Assembly: GCA_023627715.1 (NCBI GenBank)
Contig: JAMAHW010000043.1
Location: 242,823 to 306,822 of the forward strand
DNA length: 64,000 bases
Source of the DNA: Periconia sp. R9002
Taxonomy: Eukaryota > Ascomycota > Dothideomycetes > Pleosporales > Periconiaceae
Direction of reading: 5' to 3'
Shown here in pieces: positions 57,238 through 64,000 of this stretch (its first letter is position 1; each line of letters opens with the position of its first letter). The translations under genes were made by a program, and so were the position numbers. Below the pieces are notes generated by a model. The model had not been told where the DNA came from and did not search any database. It worked only from the letters and a program-made list of their open reading frames with translations.

Positions 57238-57865
57238 GATTGTACGTTCGGGTTCACACGCGCGCGGAGTATAGATAGGGCTCGAATGGTTGAAGGGTGG
57301 TCAAGTACAGTCAACTTGGTGGCTTGCGGTGTGGGTGGAGTCCTGATGCAGTGCAGAGCTGCGGGTGAGACGGAGACGGAACGGCAAGGGTCCTGCAGCG
57401 AGTAGCTACTTAGGCGGATTACGTGTGTGGGTCCACCACTTGTAACAGTGAAGGGGATAATTTATAACTCGATATGAAGATTTTCGACAAAATTGACGGA
57501 TGGGTTGGACCGCACGTCACACTACAACATCGAAGTACACAATGTACAGGACGAAACGTGGATATGCGGGGGGACTGAACCCATGCTTAGATCTACTCTT
57601 GGCGTCATTCCGCATTCGTGCCTATGTCTCCCCTCCAACCGTGCCCGTCTTTGGACATGACACACGAATTACCACATTCCTCCAACCGTTGAATCGTCTT
57701 CTGTAGTTCGTCCTCGTTGTTTGGGCGTTGCTGATCCGGCAGAGCCTCGTGGGTACGTATCCTGTGGAGCTTTTGGCTATGAGCGAGGAATTGTATCTTT
57801 CCCTCCCCTCAAAAATTCGGCAACGGGCATACCTAGGTATTGCTTCCTTTTGCGTGCCTCGTTTC
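57238..57865. other. Intergenic region
   Basis: Promoter of the BSD gene and 3' region of TSR2. A minus-strand frame at 57622-58125 overlaps TSR2 in another frame and is a shadow. Confidence 0.45.
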
Positions 57866-58504
57866 TCATCTCCCTCGCCTTCCAACCACCTTTGTAAAAC
57901 CATCTTCGTCGACTTGAGGCGCAGGCTTCGGTTTCGCCGCCACCAGAACAGGCGCATCATCCATTTCCACATCCCCATCCTCTTCGTCCGTCTCCTCATC
58001 CACACTGTCCCACTCAGCGTCCTGGTTTCCCTCCTTGACTTGCACACTCCCCGTGCTAACCTCCTTGCCTTTCCTCGCCTCCCACTTGGCCTGTAACCGA
58101 TCCACCGTGTCCGTGTTACCCTCACTCAACTCCTTCCGTATCGTCATAATCTCGCGCGCAACGGCAACCTCGGTCTCGTCTTCGAGGCGCACACCGTATT
58201 CATCCTCGAGGACCTGCAATAGCATCACTTCAACGTCTTCGGCTTCGGTAGCGGCATCGTTGGCGAAGAGCTCTGAAATTTGGCCTGCGAGCCAGTCGCG
58301 CTTGTCTGCACTGTCCGGACCGCCCCACTGGTTTTGAATGGCGACGGTCAGAATCTGCCAATTGAACAGCGAGTGCCAGATACCTAAGTCGAATTTGGCT
58401 TCGAGTTGCGCTGCAAGTTAGGTTAGCTCCGCGTGGCTGAAAATCAGGGGAGCGGCAATACCTGGCGTCAGCGACGTAGAAGAGGTTCCTGAAGGTGCAG
58501 ACAT
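57866..58504 (-). CDS. TSR2: Pre-rRNA processing protein Tsr2
   Basis: Exons 58504-58462 and 58410-57866, with a 51-bp intron (GTATTG...TGCAG, CTAAC branch site), give 195 aa. The splice yields TPAQLEAKFDLGIWHSLFNW. The conserved core continues with VAIQNQWGGPDSADKRDWLA and the helix LLQVLEDEYGVRLEDE. The acidic tail ends FTKVVGRRGR, as in other Tsr2 proteins. Tsr2 chaperones ribosomal protein eS26 and is needed for 20S pre-rRNA maturation. Size fits the family. Confidence 0.93.
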
Positions 58505-59546
58505 GTTGTGGTGTGAGACGGATCGAGGCTGGACTTGTTTTTCTCCGTGAGACGGTTCTCCAGACTTTTTTGGTGGCGGCAGGTGGGTTGCAATCGATAA
58601 CAAGGTGCGCTAGCCTCTCTGGGCCTGCTATAATGATCGACTACGAACCTTGGAAGGCAATCCCAAAGGATCAGTGATGGAACGGGTCGTCATTCTTCCA
58701 TTCTCATAAACCTTGGGTGTTGTCCTTCATCCATAAGAGGCTTCTTTATCTCGATGTGCTAATTGAGCAAAATCGAATACCCTGACATTTTTTGGAATTC
58801 CGCAAATCTTCTCCGTGTACCTTTGATCATGATTGGCTCGACGAAACCTCAACCCGTATCGCAATCCGTCCCCACCTAGGTACACATGAAACGATTGAGT
58901 TTATCATCCCACGACTTGGTGTCCACCGAGCATCTCTCTTCTTCTTCTTCTTCTTCTTCTCCTCTTCTTACCTTCTACTACATCCCATTCTACGCATCTA
59001 CCAAAAGTGAAGGGCAATCGCAAAGAGAACCCAGGTCAATCACTACGTTGGCCGCGTCATCATCCTTCCCCACCACGAAAAACCATCCCTGCCTCCTCCA
59101 CGGATTTTGGTTCGGAACCCCCAATATGATCTGTTGAGGAGCTTTTGTTAATGGCATTTTCAATTCGCATCATTATGTTGTCTTCCGATTTGAATCGAGA
59201 ACCCTCTCTACGATATCATATGTACTCCCCCTAATACCATAGGCACATGCTGGCCAAAGATAAAAGTTGGAAAGAATCCTCGTGCGGTATCTCCTTCTAT
59301 CTTGGCAAATAGCTACTTGCTACTTCCCGATTCAATGGTTGATGAACATTCTTTGCGCTATTGAGGCAATCACTTAGACTCCAACGTCAACCGCATTCCT
59401 CTCAAGCTCATTGTTGAGTTGACTGAGCAACCTCTCAACGTATCCCTCTCTGGCTTGTCCCATACATCCCTTCGTCTCGTTTCCTTTTTCCCCATAGAGA
59501 GATCAGCTCTGGTATTCCGCTTTGACCGTTGTTTGACTGGTTCACA
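58505..59546. other. Intergenic region, 1 kb
   Basis: Holds a (CTT)n microsatellite at about 58940-58960. Otherwise promoter regions of TSR2 and the GH16 gene; no gene accepted. Confidence 0.45.
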
Positions 59547-60817
59547 ATGGCCTCACTACACTCTCCAGAGAAGTCCCCGGCATCCGAGAAGACGACAACA
59601 CAGGTCGACAGTTCGCCAAAGGCCTCGGAAAAGGAACCCCCTACGATAGGAAAAACTACCTTCAATCCCAAGACGTGGTCGCTTTGGACTTGGATTATAG
59701 TTGGGATCGTTTTTGTGATTGTTGTCGTCGGCGCGGTCGTGGGTGGAGTTCTTGGCGCCAGGGCGAATGCGTACCCAGATTACTACAGGATTGACTATGC
59801 TCTGAAAGATGCGTGTATGTTTCCCTAAGCATTACATTCGCAAATTACTTTTCTTGGTTGACATCGGATACAGATGAGGGAGATACGTTCTTCGACAAGT
59901 TCGACTACTTTTCGGAGAAAGACCCAACGTGAGTAGTACACGGATCACAAGATCCCTTGATGTCCCATTGACTCACTACTCACTCATTCAGTCACGGCTT
60001 CGTCGAATACATGAACTCTTCCTTCTCCACCTCGCATAACCTCACACGCCTAACCTCCTCCGGCACTGCCATCCTCCGCGTCGACAATACCACCGCCAAT
60101 GCAACCTCCGGACGCCGCTCCGTCCGCATAACGTCGCGCCCAACATACTCCACGGGCCTTTTCATCTTCGACATCCACCACTCCCCCTACGGCTGCGCAA
60201 CCTGGCCGGCCGTCTGGCTCTCCGACATCCTCAATTGGCCCACCAACGGCGAAATCGATGTTGTGGAGACCGTCAACATGGGCGACACGGGCAATCAGAT
60301 GACGCTGCACACAAGGCAGGGCTGCAAGATTGGCCGGAAGCGGCGCAGGAGGCAGACGGGCAAGGCGCTGACATACGATTGCTGGAACGTCACGGATGGT
60401 AATGTTGGCTGTGGCGTTGAGGGCCAGGAGACGACGTACGGCGAGGCGTTCAACAAGCGAGGCGGCGGCGTGTATGCCGTTGAACTTCGTGCCGAGGGCA
60501 TCCGCGTGTGGATGTTTGATCGCGACCACATTCCCGCTGATATCGCTTCCAAGAAGACGCCGGATCCGTCGATCTGGGGCACCGCCTTGGCGGATTTTCC
60601 AAACTTGGAATGCGATATTGAAGATTATTTCAAGGAGTTGAGCATCGTGGTGAATATCTCGCTCTGTGGGGATTGGGCGGGGCAGGAGAGCATCTTTGGA
60701 GAGAACCCCGTGTGTAAGGCCAAGGGGAAGTGTGAGGATTTTGTCAAGAGTAACCCCCGCGAGTTTGATGAGGCGTATTGGGAATTTGGCGGGTTTTGGG
60801 TGTATCAGAGTGTCTGA
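59547..60817 (+). CDS. Membrane-anchored GH16 glycosidase/transglycosidase
   Basis: Exons 59547-59814, 59874-59928 and 59992-60817, with introns of 59 and 63 bp, give 382 aa. A cytosolic Ser/Lys-rich head of about 50 residues is followed by one strong TM segment (WIIVGIVFVIVVVGAVVGGVL), giving a type II membrane protein. The joined exons produce KDAYEGDTFFDKFDYFSEKDPTHGFVEY, the family's first strand. The catalytic ExDxxE is in NGEIDVVETVN, with WPAVWLSD just before. GH16 enzymes of this subgroup act on beta-1,3(4)-glucan and on the wall. A basic KRRRRQ stretch inside the domain is unusual and may be a surface loop. Confidence 0.93.
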
Positions 60818-61293
60818 TGAATGGATCGGTTAAGAGGAGGGGGAGCGAGTTTGTTTTTGTCGATGGGGTGGGTTCAGGATCGGCATAAGTTGTGGCGTAC
60901 GAGATGATTAGCTTTTTTTTCTTTGCTTTTGCTTTGGGAGTCTAGCCCTTGTTGTCGGTCGGTTGTTAGAGGGGTTATCGTTTCTATAGTAGATGTCGAT
61001 GTTCATAGCGCAATTGATGCGTTTCGTCTTTGTATCCATGATCTGATGCAACAATACAGGAATCCTAGATGATGGATTCAAAGATCAAGCGCATCAATTG
61101 CGCAATGAACATCAACATCTATTATAGAAATGATGGGGTTCCAAAGCATGTTGTTCCTTGAAACCGCCCTGCCACTCGACACTATCCCTTAATATATACA
61201 GTTCACAATATGCCTCCTTCGTCACCTTCCTCCTCTTTTCTCCAGATCTGAACACACACACACACACACACTCACACCTCTACCCAATCTTTT
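60818..61293. other. Convergent 3' intergenic region with a foldback repeat
   Basis: Between two converging genes. It contains the inverted repeat at 60976-61134 and a (CA)n run at about 61252-61270. Confidence 0.5.
60976..61134. repeat. Foldback inverted repeat with about 68-bp arms
   Basis: The left arm (60976-61044) and the reverse complement of 61067-61134 align through the blocks gatgttcat, gcgcaattgatgcg, tctttg and atccat, with about 12 mismatches and no gaps visible. Loop about 22 nt. No coding capacity. Confidence 0.75.
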
Positions 61294-62101
61294 CTACTTC
61301 AACAACTTCCGCGTCGCCGTCTCCATCCACAACTTGGTATACAGGCGATGCGCGTACTGGAAGTGCCAGGGTAGCGGCTCGGCGCCTTTACCCTCGGGTG
61401 TCGTGTTCACGAAGACGCTCTTTAGGTGGAACGTCGCCGTCTGCGCTTCCTCGTCCTTGGTCACCTGCATGGCGAAGAGGCCGTCGTTGGGGCGGTGCGC
61501 GGCGTTTAGCGGTGAGTCGCCGCAGCGGACTACGACCTTTATTCACGGGTTAGCATCGATTTCGATTCTCTTGAAAGGCGAGAGATGAGAAATAGGGGTT
61601 AACAAAACATACCTGATCATCCGTATGCTCCAACACCTCAAAATGATCCGTAATCACCTCGCCCACGGGATACTCGCTCTTCGCCAACTCCTCCCTACTC
61701 CACAAGTGCCTCTCCCTCCCCTCGAGCGCGCGATACTTCTTCTCCAAATACCGTCGCTGATACGCGTACCCCAGCCCACTCCAGACACCCCTGCAGAAAT
61801 CCGTCGTCAGCTTCTTCTGATCCGTCTCCTTGAGCCGCGCGAGCGGGATCGTCTTGACCGCGTGGTCGATGCAGACGGGCGCGTTGGCGGACGGGTTGTG
61901 TTTTTTGAAGACGGGCGTGGATAGGTCCGGCGAGGACGTGTCGTACGGCACGAAGGTCGTATTGCGCGTGTAGTAGGAGAAGCCGAAGTAGCCGAGCGCG
62001 AGGTTGGTGGTTGCTGCGCCTGTGAGGCCGAGGACGATGCCCAGGATGCGCTTGGAGGCGGGCAGTTTTTTTAGGGGGGGTGGAGGGGAAATGGTGTTCA
62101 T
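61294..62101 (-). CDS. Unknown fungal protein with N-terminal membrane segment
   Basis: Exons 62101-61613 and 61536-61294, with a 76-bp intron (GTATGT...AAAG), give 243 aa. The head has PPPPLKK, then one hydrophobic segment (RILGIVLGLTGAATTNLALGYFGF), so it is probably single-pass, possibly mitochondrial. The rest is soluble, with conserved-looking parts: DFCRGVWSGLGYAYQRRYLEKKY, then after the splice VVVRCGDSPLNAAHRPNDGLF and PLPWHFQYAHRLYTKLW. No family name recognised. The well-formed second exon, in frame to the stop with a balanced composition, makes this a real gene. Confidence 0.82.
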
Positions 62102-64000
62102 TTTGCGGGGAGTGTTGCGGGAGGAGGTGCGACGAGAGAAATTGAGGTGATGGTGGTTGGTGTGGGTTGAGATGGGTGGATGTTTGGATGAATTGGTGGT
62201 TTTGTTGGGTTTTAATAAATTTATGGTAGAAAGGGAGCTAAGACCGCTACTGGGACCGAGGCTCGTCGTCCCGATTGGGATATCCCACGTTTATATTGGA
62301 TACATTCCTTCATGATACATTGATATTGTATTTTCCGTCTATGTGTGTCGAAGGCGGATAAGTAGGAAGATTTTGTAGACTCCTATCCGTAGGTGCGCAG
62401 AGTGTAGTCTTAGGAATCCGATGTTTGGATAGTCACCTACTTCCGTATTATAATGGTTCTTATATACTAGAGGGCCACCCTATACTATATAAAAATCGTT
62501 AGGTAGCTATACTACCTTCCTAATTAAGTAATTATACCCTTTTATATTATTATATATATTTTATATAGTAAATTTCGCCCTAAGTAACTTAATTAGATAT
62601 CTATATAGTATTATAAGGTAATTATTTAGTAGTTTAAGTACTAAAAACTATAAGTTTAGTATATTAGTAATACGTTAATTAGGAATACTTTTACTTATAA
62701 TTTATAACTACTTAGTAATAAAATTATTTATACTACTTAAATACGTATTATATTAATTATACGCTTTTTTACTAGTATTTTTTATACTTTTAGATACCTA
62801 TTATATACGTTCTAAGCTATTAAGTTATTAGTAAAAGTTACTATTAGTTTTTACTACTTAAATTACCTTCTATATTAATTATAAGGTATTTTTATTAGTA
62901 ATTAGATATTAAGTATATTAATTCTAGTTAATTTAAGATGCTAGATTACTAATTACACCCTATAAAGATACTTAGGGCTAGCTAGCTATATTAAAAAGCT
63001 AAAGTAGAAACGCTATATAAGCTATCTATATTATTACTATTAAGTATATAAGTTTCTTTTAAAGTAGAGCATTCTATACGTTTTTACTACTTTTTATAGA
63101 AAACTATAAAAGCTAATATACTATTATTAGCTTCTCTAAAAACTCTAGTATTAAATAAAGTATTTTTAGCTTTTTTAGCTTTCTAGAGCCCTCTTCTATT
63201 AGCTTAGGTATTAGAAGAGCTTACTCTTATAACTAATAATAATAAATTAATTAGTAGTAATACTAAAAATAATAAGCTTATTAAGCTATCTTTAGAAAGC
63301 TTTTAGCTTATCTAATAGTAGAGTAAAAGTAAAGGTAAGAGTAGAGCTCTCTATAATAGTATATATTTAATAGTAGATAAGCTACCTAAAGGCCTTCTAA
63401 TTATATATAGTTAAAAGGCCTTTCTAAAGGGCTTTTAAAAGCTACTAAAAAATATAAATTATATAAATTATTATACTAATTATACTCTCTATAAGTATAA
63501 TTTTAATAATTATATAAATTAAACTATTATAAGTTTTAGTAATAAGCTAGCGTATAAAAAAGCTACTTAAATAATTTTTTTTAAAAGCTAAAAGGCTTTA
63601 AATAGATAGTAGGGCTCTTTTAATATAGCTAGTAATAATTACTAAATCTTTTATTCTAAGTAGTAATTTTTAACTTTCTATAAATAATACTTTAGTAAGC
63701 TATATACTATATATTATAAAGTATTTTTTACTCTTTTTCTAGGCTATTAATTAATTACTATAATAGTACTATTAGCTTTAGTACGTCTAAAAGGTAGTAT
63801 AGTAACTATTAGGGTCCTACTTAGGCCTTAAAGTAGGATACTAAGTAGTGCATAAAAGAAGTAAATAGAAGTATAATATTATAGAATAATAGTAGGGTAT
63901 ATAACTATTAATAAGTATAATATAGTATAGATTCTAAATAATAAATATTAAAAGTAGAGTAGCTCTCTAGTTAAAAGATTAAATTAATAATAAAGACTAT
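62102..64000. repeat. Extreme AT-rich tract with RIP signature
   Basis: After a normal promoter-like part to about 62420, the sequence turns to nearly all A/T. CA and TG dinucleotides are almost absent, while TA, CT and AG abound. No ORF of any size. This is the pattern left by repeat-induced point mutation on an old transposon, and it marks the start of an AT-isochore. No element can be identified. Confidence 0.85.

Noticed and set aside
62430..64000. Search for a transposon ORF in the AT-rich tract
   Set aside because: Stops in all frames every few codons; any original coding sequence has been erased beyond recognition.

Overview
This window looks like a nuclear chromosome segment of a filamentous ascomycete (Pezizomycotina). 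Genes are monocistronic and lie on both strands. Introns are short, about 42-122 bp, with GT...AG ends and often a CTAAC-type branch site. The families are typically fungal: Zn2Cys6 regulators, a siderophore MFS transporter, tannase, GH3 and GH16 enzymes, and a Sup35/eRF3 with a Q/N/Y-rich head. The last 1.5 kb is an extremely AT-rich tract with almost no CpA/TpG, which suggests repeat-induced point mutation (RIP). I cannot name the species. Exon borders were worked out by hand from splice signals, reading frame and family conservation.

Layout. 1-2.4 kb: 3' end of a probable Zn2Cys6 regulator, then an SDR. 3.7-8.0 kb: secreted L-amino-acid oxidase and secreted amidase, convergent. 8.7-12.4 kb: methylthioadenosine phosphorylase, an AT-rich gap, and an NmrA-like reductase. 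12.6-18.4 kb, minus strand: a HET-C/CinY-like secreted protein, an F-box protein with a disturbed frame, and a copper amine oxidase. 19.1-20.9 kb: siderophore transporter with two ATCWGATAA sites upstream. 21.8-24.9 kb: an unrecognised 419-aa protein and a 2EXR-like protein. 25.9-29.8 kb: GH3 glycosidase with PA14 domain, and a trypsin. 29.8-32.35 kb: gene-poor. 32.35-37.2 kb: Zn2Cys6 regulator, then a head-to-head persulfide dioxygenase / sulfide:quinone oxidoreductase pair, forming a mitochondrial sulfide-oxidation unit. 37.2-39.8 kb: repeat relics. 39.8-46.9 kb: a FAD-linked oxidase lacking a core segment, a scrap of a paralogue, a tannase/feruloyl esterase, a small secreted protein and a type-B carboxylesterase. 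48-62.1 kb: housekeeping block (CCDC130/Saf4-like splicing factor, Sup35/eRF3, Yrb30-like Ran-binding protein, BSD-domain protein, Tsr2), then a membrane-anchored GH16 and an unknown membrane protein. 62.1-64 kb: AT-rich tract.

Two themes recur. The left part is rich in extracellular nitrogen-scavenging enzymes (LAAO, amidase, copper amine oxidase, trypsin). The middle holds plant-polymer enzymes (GH3, tannase, carboxylesterase). The points I consider most worth checking are the sulfide-oxidation gene pair with CGGGG boxes shared with the neighbouring regulator's own promoter, the iron-type GATA sites before the siderophore transporter, two intergenic hairpins, a small TIR element with a second relic 20 kb away, and the decaying FAD oxidase.
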